Part shown: in pieces, positions 41,803-49,944 of the stretch
How positions within the stretch are numbered: position 1 is the stretch's first letter
Layout: each line of letters starts with the position of its first letter
Origin: Terasakiella pusilla DSM 6293
GTDB taxonomy: Bacteria > Pseudomonadota > Alphaproteobacteria > Rhodospirillales > Terasakiellaceae
Length of the DNA stretch: 64,000 bases
Direction of reading: 5' to 3'
Assembly (NCBI RefSeq): GCF_000688235.1
Contig: NZ_JHYO01000002.1
Span: 148,395 to 212,394 of the forward strand
The notes under the pieces: model-generated
Databases searched by the model: none
The model's input: only the letters and a program-made list of their open reading frames with translations
What the model was told of the DNA's origin: nothing
Made by a program: the position numbers and the translations under genes

Positions 41803-43680
41803 ATGACTTTAAAATTAGCACATGTACAAAGGGCGTTTGCCGTCCTTGTGGGCCTGTTTGTCTTTTATACGGCGGCGACGGGACCCTTTGAAGGCTTAAT
41901 CCAACGAGCTGTTTTTCTGGCGCTTGTTTGTCTTTTAGGCTTTTCCCTTTATCCACTGGGGGCCAAAAAAACGTGGTATCGCATCGGTCTTATGATCGAT
42001 GCCGTCTTAAGCTCGGTTGCTGTCGCTGCATGTGCTTATATTGTCGTTAATTATGATCGTATCATGACCGAGTTGCCGTGGGCGACGACGTTTGACCTTG
42101 CCTTAAATGCTGGATTGGTCGTCGTCATTTTGGAACTCGGTCGGCGTACGGTTGGGTTGATCTTTCCCTTACTGGTCGTCACCTCCTTACTCTATGCCTA
42201 TTTTGGCAACTATATCCCCGGAGATTTAGGGCATCGGGGATTTGATATCCTTTTTATGACGGAAACTCTTTATTTGGGTGATCTCGGCATTTGGGGGATG
42301 TTGACCGGCGTTGCTGCAACGATTATTGCGGCCTTTGTCCTCTTTGGTGCGGTTTTGCTGCATACCGGGGGCGGGCAATCCTTTATGGATATCGCCATGC
42401 GCCTAGGCGGACGTCAACCGGGTGGGGCTGCAAAAATTGCGACCATTGCCAGTGGTATGTTCGGGATGATTTCCGGCTCGGCTGTGGCAAATGTTGCGAC
42501 GACAGGTAACTTTACCATCCCAATGATGGTGCGTCTTGGCTATCCACGGCCTTTTGCTGCGGCGGTAGAAGCGGTTGCTTCCACCGGTGGGCAAATTGCG
42601 CCGCCGATTATGGGGGCCGCCGCTTTTGTCATGGCGGAGATTGTCGGGGTGCCTTACGTCACCATTTTGTTTGCGGCAATTATTCCGGCTATTTTATTTT
42701 ATGGCTCGGTCTTTATGACGGTGCATTTTGTTGCCATTCGTCGGGAACTTGCCGTCGTACCTGAAGACGAACTGCCACGATGGTCTACGATTTTACAGCC
42801 CCGAAAATTGTTGCCGATCGTCTGTGCGCTTGGTGGCTTGGGTGTCGGCATTTTCCTTGGGCGTTCGGTTGCAACATCAGCCTTTTATGGGATTTGCAGC
42901 TTGCTCGTGATTTTTGTTGTCACCTCTTGGGGGCAGATCAGCCTGAAGGAAATGTGTTCCAAAATCGTTGCAGGACTGGAAGATGCCGGGCGTGGCATGG
43001 TGATTATCGGTGTCCTGTTGGCTGGGGCTCAAATTCTCGTTTCTATGATCAATATGACGGGGGTTGGTGTCACGCTTTCTTCTATGATTGTGGCGATCTC
43101 CGGGGATCAGGTTGCGATTGTGTCCATCATTGTTGCACTGGTCTGTCTTGTGATGGGGATGGGATTGCCGACAACTGCGGCTTATGTCTTGGTGGCTGCG
43201 GTTCTTGCGCCAGCCATGACGGCTGTGGGCGTTGACCCGCTTGTTGCCCATCTTTTTGTTTTTTACTATGCGACCGTGTCCGTCATTACCCCGCCTGTCT
43301 GTGTTGCTGTCTTTGTCGGGGCGGGGATTGCGGGGACAAACTGGTTGCCTGCAGCTATTGAAGCCATGCGTTTTGGGGCCGTCACATATCTTGTCCCGTT
43401 TTTGTTGGTCATTTATCCCGGTATGACGATGCAAGGCGGTGGGCTGTCCATTTTAAATGCAGTCCTGAGCGGTGGTGTTTTAATCATCACGATCCCATGG
43501 CTGCTGTCTCGGGCGCGCTTTTTTACCTATCCTCATGCTGATAAAGCCTTTGCCATAGTGATAACGGGATTGGCCTTGTGGCCGCATTTTGCAGGTCCTG
43601 TCTGTGCCATTCTGTTGCTGTTAATCCTATGGAATATTCAAAAAAGGCAGGCAAATAAATCTGCTTCGGAGGGCGCATGA
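41803..43680 (+). CDS. TRAP transporter fused 4TM/12TM permease
   Basis: A 625-residue membrane protein in which the small (DctQ-like) and large (DctM-like) TRAP permeases are fused, as is usual for TAXI systems. About 16 or more hydrophobic segments are seen. DctM-type motifs include GGAAKIATIASGMFGMISG, ATTGNFTIPMM, ASTGGQIAPPIMGAAAF and VMGMGLPTTAAYVLVA. The gene starts 2 bases after the binding protein and overlaps the following DUF1446 gene by 4 bases (ATGA), a strong sign that transport and that enzyme act on the same compound. Confidence 0.94.
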   Translation: MTLKLAHVQRAFAVLVGLFVFYTAATGPFEGLIQRAVFLALVCLLGFSLYPLGAKKTWYRIGLMIDAVLSSVAVAACAYIVVNYDRIMTELPWATTFDLALNAGLVVVILELGRRTVGLIFPLLVVTSLLYAYFGNYIPGDLGHRGFDILFMTETLYLGDLGIWGMLTGVAATIIAAFVLFGAVLLHTGGGQSFMDIAMRLGGRQPGGAAKIATIASGMFGMISGSAVANVATTGNFTIPMMVRLGYPRPFAAAVEAVASTGGQIAPPIMGAAAFVMAEIVGVPYVTILFAAIIPAILFYGSVFMTVHFVAIRRELAVVPEDELPRWSTILQPRKLLPIVCALGGLGVGIFLGRSVATSAFYGICSLLVIFVVTSWGQISLKEMCSKIVAGLEDAGRGMVIIGVLLAGAQILVSMINMTGVGVTLSSMIVAISGDQVAIVSIIVALVCLVMGMGLPTTAAYVLVAAVLAPAMTAVGVDPLVAHLFVFYYATVSVITPPVCVAVFVGAGIAGTNWLPAAIEAMRFGAVTYLVPFLLVIYPGMTMQGGGLSILNAVLSGGVLIITIPWLLSRARFFTYPHADKAFAIVITGLALWPHFAGPVCAILLLLILWNIQKRQANKSASEGA

Positions 43681-45014
43681 AGAACGTAAGAATTGGTGTT
43701 GGTGCTGGGTTTTCCGGTGATCGCATCGAGCCAGCGGCAGACCTTGCGCGCCATGGTGCACTTGATTATCTGGTTTTTGAATGTCTGGCGGAAAGAACCA
43801 TTGCCTTAGCGCAAGGCGAAAAAGCCAAAGATCCGGCAAAAGGGTATGATAATCTGCTCGCGCGTCGTATGCAGGCCGTCCTTCCTGATTGCGTGAAAAA
43901 CGGCACACGGATCATTACAAATATGGGGGCTGCCAATCCAGCGGCGGCCGCTGGTGTTGTCCGCGAGGTTGCGCGCACTCTTGGGATCAGCGGGCTTAAG
44001 ATTGCGGCCGTTCTTGGGGATGACGTTTTGGACCTCGTCCTTAAACAGAGCGACAAAAATATCCTCGCTTGTCAGGAAAATGATATTCCAACGCAAACGA
44101 TCATATCTGCGAACGCCTATCTTGGGGCAAAGCCTATTGTTGAAGCACTGGCTGCGGGCGCTGATGTCATCATCACCGGACGCGCGGCTGATCCTGCTAT
44201 GTTTTTAGCGCCCCTCGTTCACGAGTTGGGTTGGTCTTTTGAAGATTGGTCATCCCTTGGAAAGGGGACGCTGTATGGTCATTTGATGGAATGTTCCGCG
44301 CAGATTTCTGGCGGATATTTTGCCGATGGCCTTCATAAGATCGTGCCGAATTTAAGCAAAGTCGGTTTTCCCTTTATTGATGTGTGTGAAGATGGGACGG
44401 CCGTTATCTCGAAACTCCCCCATAGTGGCGGCTTGATTTCTAAAGCGACCTGTACCGAACAGCTTCTTTATGAAATCCATGATCCGCAGGAATATTTCCA
44501 GCCGGATGTGATTGCTGATTTTTCTGATGTCGGCTTTCAAGAACTGGGTGAAAATAAGGTTCAGGTTTCTGGGGGCAGTGGCAAACCCAAGACCGGAAAA
44601 ATCAAAGTGTCTGTTGGATATTCTGATTGCTGGATCGGTGAAGGGCAGATTTCATATGCCGGTCCCCTTGCCTTAGAACGGTCCAAGCTGGCACTCGAAA
44701 TTTTAGAGGATAGATTGGTTGAGATTGCGCTCCCTGTTCAAGAGAAAAGGGCGGATTTGATCGGTATAGATTCCATTTGTGAAGGATCGTTTGATGGTCA
44801 GGCCATCCCAAACGAGATTAGAGTGAGATTTGCCGCACGGTGCCAAAACCAAGAGGATGCGGCGCGCATTGGCGAGGAAGTGGATGCACTTTACCTCAAT
44901 GGACCATCAGGTGGGGGCGGCGTCACCAAACAAGTTCGCAAGGTTGTTTCAATCGCATCTTGTTATTTAGATGAAGATGCCATTGAAACCTCGATCGAAT
45001 TTCTGGAGGTTTAA
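43677..45014 (+). CDS. DUF1446 / AtuA-family protein
   Basis: A 445-residue protein of the AtuA (acyclic terpene utilisation) / DUF1446 family. The N-terminus has the family hallmark IGVGAGFSGDRIEPA, followed by LDYLVFECLAERT, and GADVIITGRAADPAMFLAPL lies in the middle. AtuA is required for growth on acyclic terpenes such as citronellol, but no reaction has been established for the broad family. Here the gene is translationally coupled to a TAXI-TRAP permease and to a small AtuA-like partner, with no geranyl-CoA carboxylase nearby. A role on a small imported organic acid therefore seems more likely than terpene degradation. Confidence 0.88.
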   Translation: MKNVRIGVGAGFSGDRIEPAADLARHGALDYLVFECLAERTIALAQGEKAKDPAKGYDNLLARRMQAVLPDCVKNGTRIITNMGAANPAAAAGVVREVARTLGISGLKIAAVLGDDVLDLVLKQSDKNILACQENDIPTQTIISANAYLGAKPIVEALAAGADVIITGRAADPAMFLAPLVHELGWSFEDWSSLGKGTLYGHLMECSAQISGGYFADGLHKIVPNLSKVGFPFIDVCEDGTAVISKLPHSGGLISKATCTEQLLYEIHDPQEYFQPDVIADFSDVGFQELGENKVQVSGGSGKPKTGKIKVSVGYSDCWIGEGQISYAGPLALERSKLALEILEDRLVEIALPVQEKRADLIGIDSICEGSFDGQAIPNEIRVRFAARCQNQEDAARIGEEVDALYLNGPSGGGGVTKQVRKVVSIASCYLDEDAIETSIEFLEV

Positions 45015-45016
45015 GC

Positions 45017-45316
45017 ATGAAATTACTTGATCTAGCGCATGCACGCACGGGCGATAAAGGCAATACATCCAATATTTCGATCATCGCCTATCGTGAGGAA
45101 GATTGGCCTTTGCTGAAAGACTATCTAACCTGCGAGCGGGTAAAAGAACACTTTAAAGGGCTGGTGAAAGGTGAGATCGTGAGATACGAACTCCCTCAAC
45201 TCCATGCGTTGAACTTTGTCATGCAAGATGCATTGCGCGGCGGCGTGACCCGTTCCCTTGCTATGGATGCTCACGGCAAATGCCTTGGTTCGGTCTTACT
45301 TTCGATGGAACTATGA
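45017..45316 (+). CDS. Small AtuA-like partner protein
   Basis: A 99-residue protein resembling the domain often fused to or encoded beside AtuA-family proteins. It opens with LLDLAHARTGDKGNTSNISI, the typical start of this domain, and ends LGSVLLSMEL. It begins 2 bases after the DUF1446 stop, so the two probably form a complex. No signal peptide or metal motif is seen. Last gene of the TRAP operon. Confidence 0.85.
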   Translation: MKLLDLAHARTGDKGNTSNISIIAYREEDWPLLKDYLTCERVKEHFKGLVKGEIVRYELPQLHALNFVMQDALRGGVTRSLAMDAHGKCLGSVLLSMEL

Positions 45317-45442
45317 TGTCGCTTGATACAGTGCTGAGTTCATGCGGTGTTTTTTCTTTGTATAGTATATAAAGAATGGTGTAACTTAATAGTTTATAAC
45401 GTAGTCTTTTCTTTTATTTAAGGTGGTGTTACGCGTTCATAA

Positions 45443-46509
45443 ATGACAGAAGAAACGCCTACGCTACCTATTCCTACTGTGCATTTCGACACTTCGGCAC
45501 TCGCCCCGAAGGAGCGTTTTGACGCGTGGCATCAGAATATGTCGGTTTTTTTTGATTTAGCGGCATTTGATGGTGGAAAGCCGAAAGTCGATATGAACGG
45601 GAAAATCACCGCCTGCAATTTGGGTGAGGCTGTTTTTGGTGTGACCCGCTCTGATGCGCAACTGTTTGAACGTCAGTCTGTAAAGATTGCACGCGACCAT
45701 ATGGATCATATATTGGTGCAGGTTTTCCTTGAAGGGGGGGGGGCATTACCGACAGGGATGAAAAGATTTCTGCGGGTGATATGTTTGTCATTGATCTGGA
45801 TAAAGCCCACGCCATGAAGACAACCGCATTCAAGAACCTGACTTTGGTTTTACCCAGAGTCAGCATACCGGATTTATCAGAGCTTCTTTCCTCCCTTCAT
45901 GGTCAACGGCTGTCAGCTCAAAACCCGATGGTTAGATTTATGGGCGAGCATTTAAAAGCTCTATGGCAGAATGTACCGGATATGAGCGCGAGTGAAGCCG
46001 CGGGTATGCTTAACGGTTCCCTCGGTCTCATGGAAAGCTGGCTGTCGCATGATGGGCGTTTGGTGGCGGACAGTACACCGGATGTCTCGGTCGCCCTTGG
46101 GAAATCAATTAAGCAACATATTGAACGCCATTTATCCGAACCAATGACACCACAAAAACTGGTTAAACAGTTTCGTATCTCCCGATCCCAAATCTATAGA
46201 ATATTTGCGCCGTACGGTGGCGTTGCGCGCTATATTTGGGAAAGACGGATGATCCGTAGTCGGTATATGCTGACAAAATCTGCCTTTAACCACATAACGG
46301 TTGGCAGTGTCGGTTATGCATGTGGTTTTTTAAGTGAATCTCATTTTAGCCGAACTTTTAAATCCCGTTTTGGGGTTTCCCCGAGCGAAGTTCGCTTAAC
46401 AGAGCAAGATGCAAATGTGATGGAGCGGGACCTGTGCGATAGGGGGCCTCTCTTTCCGTCTTGGATCTCTGAATTGCCTAAAAACTCATCCATTTCTATT
46501 CAACCTTAA
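45443..46509 (+). pseudogene. AraC-family regulator, frameshifted at a run of ten G
   Basis: Two overlapping reading frames together make one AraC-type regulator. The first (45443-45817) carries the start of an AraC-binding-like domain (SALAPKERFDAWHQNMS to HILVQVFLEGG). The second, readable from just after the G run and open to 46509, continues GITDRDEKISAGDMFVIDLD and ends with the AraC helix-turn-helix (KQFRISRSQIYRIFAPYGG, GYACGFLSESHFSRTFKSRFG). The frames meet exactly at G10 (45734-45743); eight or eleven G would restore one frame of about 355 residues. Either a phase-variable gene caught in the off state, a true mutation, or a sequencing error. It lies just before a Nif11-type peptide gene on the same strand. 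Confidence 0.8.
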
Positions 46510-46552
46510 ACGGTTGTGCTGGAATATTCAGGCCAAAAAATCTGGACGAGTA

Positions 46553-46629
46553 GGCAAAGCTATTTTTCTTCAAATAGGTCAAACTTTCTTTAACGGACTA
46601 TTCAGCCTTAAGTTTTGGGAGAAAATGAT
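46553..46629 (+). promoter_or_regulatory. Conserved upstream block of Nif11 peptide gene 1
   Basis: This 77-base block is colinear, without gaps, with 49368-49444 before the second peptide gene. It shares a 17-base identical start (GGCAAAGCTATTTTTCT), TTTAACGGAC 36 bases later, and a TTGGGAG ribosome-binding site. The two genes should be under the same control. Confidence 0.75.
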
Positions 46630-46914
46630 ATGAGCGATGGAAAAATAAATAGCCCTGCGGCAAATGTTTGTGAATTTCGTAAACGTGTTGCCAGTGATGA
46701 AAAATTGCAAAAAGAAGTGTCTAAAGCAGTTGGGGACGGTACATGGGACCCCGCAGCGTTAATTAAAATTGGCGAGGCCAATGACCTGTCTTTCACATCT
46801 GATGATCTTGTAAATAACCTATTTTCAGAAGATGATGAATTGTCTGACTTCGAACTGGAAATGGTTGCAGCGGGTTGTGTTATCGGTGAGGCACATAACA
46901 AGGGAACGATATAA
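46630..46914 (+). CDS. Nif11-type leader peptide / RiPP precursor 1
   Basis: A 94-residue precursor-like peptide. Residues 1-82 form a Nif11-like leader: an amphipathic N-terminal half (VCEFRKRVASDEKLQKEVSK), LIKIGEANDLSFTSDDL, and the characteristic processing region ELSDFELEMVAAG, equivalent to the 'LSDxELExVAGG' motif of Nif11-related RiPP leaders. The predicted core after AAG is CVIGEAHNKGTI, 12 residues with one Cys and one Lys. About 61 of the 82 leader residues match the second copy at 49445, whereas the cores are unrelated, the hallmark of RiPP precursor families. I chose the ATG at 46630 (MSDGK), with GGGAGAA upstream. Confidence 0.82.
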   Translation: MSDGKINSPAANVCEFRKRVASDEKLQKEVSKAVGDGTWDPAALIKIGEANDLSFTSDDLVNNLFSEDDELSDFELEMVAAGCVIGEAHNKGTI

Positions 46915-46925
46915 GTATTTATTAA

Positions 46926-46967
46926 AATAGGCAGTTAGGGAAAGTGTCTTTCACAGCCCTGCCTATT
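46926..46967. terminator. Nested inverted repeat between convergent genes
   Basis: Outer 9-base stem AATAGGCAG / CTGCCTATT with an inner GAAAG/CTTTC stem, located 12 bases after the first Nif11 gene and 60 bases before the end of the convergent autotransporter gene. There is no T-tract, so a bidirectional terminator is only probable. Confidence 0.45.
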
Positions 46968-47026
46968 GCGGGCTTAGTAAATGATACTAAGTAGGCTTTC
47001 GCCTGTTTAAAATCATCGCTTGATGG

Positions 47027-49030
47027 TTAAAACTTGTATTCTAGGCCGATATAGCCACCCACTGATTTCTCGTCATTTCTCGCAAAGCTGGTTTCTATAT
47101 CACCGACCAGTGTAATTTTTTCGTCGAGTGCGTAGCGGAAGTTGCCACCGATATAGCCGCCGATGGTGGAAGGATCACCGCCAGTTTGATAGCGGGTGTA
47201 GGAGGAGGCCTCATTTGCCAGTCCGATAACCACACCTTCGCGGCCAAAATAGCTATATTTTGCGCCCGTGCGCATTTCCAGCTCGCTCTGCCCGTTTGAA
47301 AGTTGCTGTTTTAGCGCCAACTGAACCCGCCCATTGATCGCATCTGCACCATGTCCTTTGACAGACAGGTTTGAGGATGTCGTACCTGTTTCGTCGTAAG
47401 CACCGTAATATCCGTATGTGTAATTAAGCGAGGCAGAGGGCAGGAGCTGGACACCATGTCTAATGTCAATGGTGCGGGTCAGGCCAATGGATGGACTGAT
47501 ATAGAGACTATTATAGTCAGACAGGGCCGTCTCTTCCCCAGCTAGATTATCGACGACGAAGCGCTTGTCGTGGTGGCGTTGATAGCCCGCGATCAGGGCA
47601 GAGTCAAATGCCCATTTTCCAAGAACATATTGGCCGTATCCGCCGATAAATGCGCCTTTAACCTCGCTATCAACCGAGGTTATATCTGTTTCCATCTGGG
47701 AGAATGCGCCCCCGCCAAAAAAAACGATACTATGTCCCTCAAGGGGGGGCTCATAGCCGGCAACGACACCCCCTGTTTTACTTCTATAGGCTAAAAGCCC
47801 GCCATTATCGCCGCGTTTGTTATATTCGCCCAAAAATTGCCCCCAAGCGAAAGACTTTTTTTGCGTAGGGAGCATCCCCGGTTCCAGCTCCGCAGAAGCG
47901 ACAAGGACCGGGCGGCTTTTTTGGGAACGCGCCAATTGCTGGGTTACCGTGCGATGAATGCCCTTTGTCGTGGTCGCTAAAGAATTTTGTTTCGCCGATA
48001 GGGCGGTGGGATCGACTGTCAAAATGGTATTACCTGCTTTAAGGACAATTGATTTATTGTCTGAAGGCAGGTTGATCGTCCCAGGGTCGATTACGGTAAG
48101 TGCCATGGACCGAGCGCCTTTTTCCGCCTCGATATTAAGGACATTATCGGTGCGTCCGTTCATATCAATAGCCCCGATGATGGTCGCGCCGGATTTGATA
48201 GTGACAACGTCACCTGCCTTGAATTCTATCGCCTTAGCGTTTGACCCAAGGGCAATGACCGTACCGCCAATGGTGGCTGATGCGTCTTGTGCTATTACGT
48301 GGCTAAAATTTATACCAATAGCATTATCACCTGTTACCCTGATCAGACCTGTATTGTGAAAATGGTTTGACGCCGAAATGTTTACGCCTTTTCCGTCGTC
48401 TCCGTTAACGATAATTGATCCGTTATTCGTTGCCGTGGCATTTGCTGCCCACAAAGCTATCCCAATTTTTTCGCCATTAACGAGGATTACTCCATTATTT
48501 ATTATAGTGGAATTCGTTGCATCCGTTAGGGCATAAATACCTCCTGCAGCTGATTCTATGAGTCCATTATTTGTCATAACGTTGTTCTGGCCCCTGAGCA
48601 GGACAGGAGTGTTAAGTGTAGCTGAACTGCGGATTGATCCGTAATTTATGAGTACTGCATCTGTCGCTGAGACATCTGTATAAAAACCGACCCCCCATTT
48701 CGCAATAATATCGCCATTGTTCACAACCTTTGCGCCGACCCCCTCCAATGAAACACCTCTCGCAGAGGTGGCGTTGGGAGGGTTTGAGACATCAAGGGTA
48801 GCGCCTTTTTTAATCACCCCGCTTTCTCCCGCCGACAAGGTTTGCGTGGTTTGCTCGGTTGTGCCGTTTAAGATGGTAAAGTTGGCAGCCTGCGCCCCTG
48901 TTGCGGATAACATGACGAAGGCCAATGCAGTACTAACGCGCAGGGACGTGTACATGCGTACGGGAGATGTGGGGGTTTTTCCACTGGCCTTAAGATGCGT
49001 GGAAAGGGAAAGCGGAAGAGCGCTGATCAT
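47027..49030 (-). CDS. Autotransporter (type Va) with short passenger
   Basis: A 667-residue outer-membrane autotransporter. A long N-terminal region ends in a signal peptide (LRVSTALAFVMLSATGAQA, about residues 30-48). The passenger (about 49-350) is made of short beta-helix repeats of the 'NNGxI' type (NNGDIIAKWG, NNGLIESAAGG, NNGVILVNGE, NNGSIIVNGD). The C-terminal beta-barrel (about 390-667) ends with the aromatic GLEYKF. It could also start at 48955 (MYTSLRV). The gene is encoded on the opposite strand between the two Nif11 peptide genes. No protease or lipase motif is seen, so adhesion or surface display is likely. Confidence 0.9.
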   Translation of the reverse strand: MISALPLSLSTHLKASGKTPTSPVRMYTSLRVSTALAFVMLSATGAQAANFTILNGTTEQTTQTLSAGESGVIKKGATLDVSNPPNATSARGVSLEGVGAKVVNNGDIIAKWGVGFYTDVSATDAVLINYGSIRSSATLNTPVLLRGQNNVMTNNGLIESAAGGIYALTDATNSTIINNGVILVNGEKIGIALWAANATATNNGSIIVNGDDGKGVNISASNHFHNTGLIRVTGDNAIGINFSHVIAQDASATIGGTVIALGSNAKAIEFKAGDVVTIKSGATIIGAIDMNGRTDNVLNIEAEKGARSMALTVIDPGTINLPSDNKSIVLKAGNTILTVDPTALSAKQNSLATTTKGIHRTVTQQLARSQKSRPVLVASAELEPGMLPTQKKSFAWGQFLGEYNKRGDNGGLLAYRSKTGGVVAGYEPPLEGHSIVFFGGGAFSQMETDITSVDSEVKGAFIGGYGQYVLGKWAFDSALIAGYQRHHDKRFVVDNLAGEETALSDYNSLYISPSIGLTRTIDIRHGVQLLPSASLNYTYGYYGAYDETGTTSSNLSVKGHGADAINGRVQLALKQQLSNGQSELEMRTGAKYSYFGREGVVIGLANEASSYTRYQTGGDPSTIGGYIGGNFRYALDEKITLVGDIETSFARNDEKSVGGYIGLEYKF

Positions 49031-49367
49031 GTCTGTATCTATTGCCTTTGGGTTAGAGGGAACTAAGGTTGTCTAATTACCTTTTGGAAGTTGTTCGGCG
49101 CATTTTATAATTTTTAGTTGCATTCGGTTTGCTGAAGTCAGTATCTCTGTGTTCAGCACCTCATTCATTCAAAGTGCAAAAAAGATATCAGAAAGCCTGA
49201 CGAAACGCCTTGCCCCACCATTCAAGAACTATTGACTCTCTATTCCTAACCCTGTCCCTGATGAAACGGCTTACGGCTGACTTCTATTATTGTGCGATGG
49301 AAATTGCGCATCAGTTAGCGATATAGCTGCCTTATGAAACATCTGGGCACGAGATTTTGGATATCTG
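49031..49367. other. Intergenic region upstream of the autotransporter and second peptide gene
   Basis: About 340 bases without a credible gene. It should hold the autotransporter promoter. I see no strong inverted repeats and no recognisable insertion-sequence ends. Confidence 0.4.
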
Positions 49368-49444
49368 GGCAAAGCTATTTTTCTAAAAATAATCCAGACT
49401 GGATTTAACGGACGATTTAACCTGAAATCTTGGGAGTATGAGAG
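49368..49444 (+). promoter_or_regulatory. Conserved upstream block of Nif11 peptide gene 2
   Basis: Gap-free counterpart of 46553-46629, with GGCAAAGCTATTTTTCT at its start, TTTAACGGAC 36 bases later and TTGGGAG before the ATG. Conservation outside the coding region shows that the duplication included the promoter. Confidence 0.75.
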
Positions 49445-49723
49445 ATGAGTGACCGTAAAATAAGCGCCCCGACTGCAAACGTGTTGGAATTTCGTAAACT
49501 TGTTGCGAGTGATGAAAACCTTCAAAACGAAGTGTCTAACGCAGTCGGTAATGGCAAATGGGATCCTGAGGCATTAATTAAATTAGGTGAGGCCAATGGC
49601 CTGTCTTTCACGGCGGAGGATATTACAAGCAATCTGTTTGAAGAGAACGATGAATTATCCGATTTTGAGTTGGAAATGGTGGCTGCCGGGGGCAGCACCA
49701 GCTGTATAAAGAATGATGTTTAA
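49445..49723 (+). CDS. Nif11-type leader peptide / RiPP precursor 2
   Basis: A 92-residue precursor-like peptide, paralogous to the one at 46630. The leader (MSDRKISAPTANVLEFRK to ELEMVAAG) aligns without gaps over 82 residues. Here the processing motif is a true double glycine (VAAGG), and the predicted core is STSCIKNDV, nine residues with one Cys and one Lys. Leader conservation and core divergence suggest that one enzyme set processes both. It lies 222 bases before the acyl-AMP ligase/carrier/condensation gene on the same strand, making that protein the best candidate partner. No radical SAM, LanM or peptidase C39 gene is visible nearby. Confidence 0.82.
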   Translation: MSDRKISAPTANVLEFRKLVASDENLQNEVSNAVGNGKWDPEALIKLGEANGLSFTAEDITSNLFEENDELSDFELEMVAAGGSTSCIKNDV

Positions 49724-49748
49724 GTCTTGATCTGAGTTTCGAACTCCT

Positions 49749-49778
49749 CACAAAACACTAACGCTTTTGTGTGATTTT
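49749..49778 (+). terminator. Weak hairpin after peptide gene 2
   Basis: CACAAAA / TTTTGTG stem with a 9-base loop followed by TGATTTT on the plus strand. The AT-rich stem makes termination uncertain; some transcripts may read into the acyl-ligase gene. Confidence 0.35.
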
Positions 49779-49944
49779 CAAAATGTCTCCTTCTGTTTCC
49801 GACTAGCTTGCGCGAGACGACTGATAGGGGCGCATACTCCGTTTGCGGCGTGTGCGTTCTCTCCCTCGCGCATTCCCCTTGTAGATGCTGGCCTGTAAGT
49901 GTGGGTTGCAGGCGAAGGATTTCCCCCGTCAGGGAAGGCGAAAA

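Noticed and set aside
42877..43434. 185-residue minus-strand frame inside the TRAP permease gene
   Set aside because: His/Asn/Arg-rich antisense of hydrophobic codons; no domain recognised.
43677..45014. Terpene (citronellol) degradation cluster
   Set aside because: Only the AtuA-like genes are present; geranyl-CoA carboxylase and the other atu genes are not seen.
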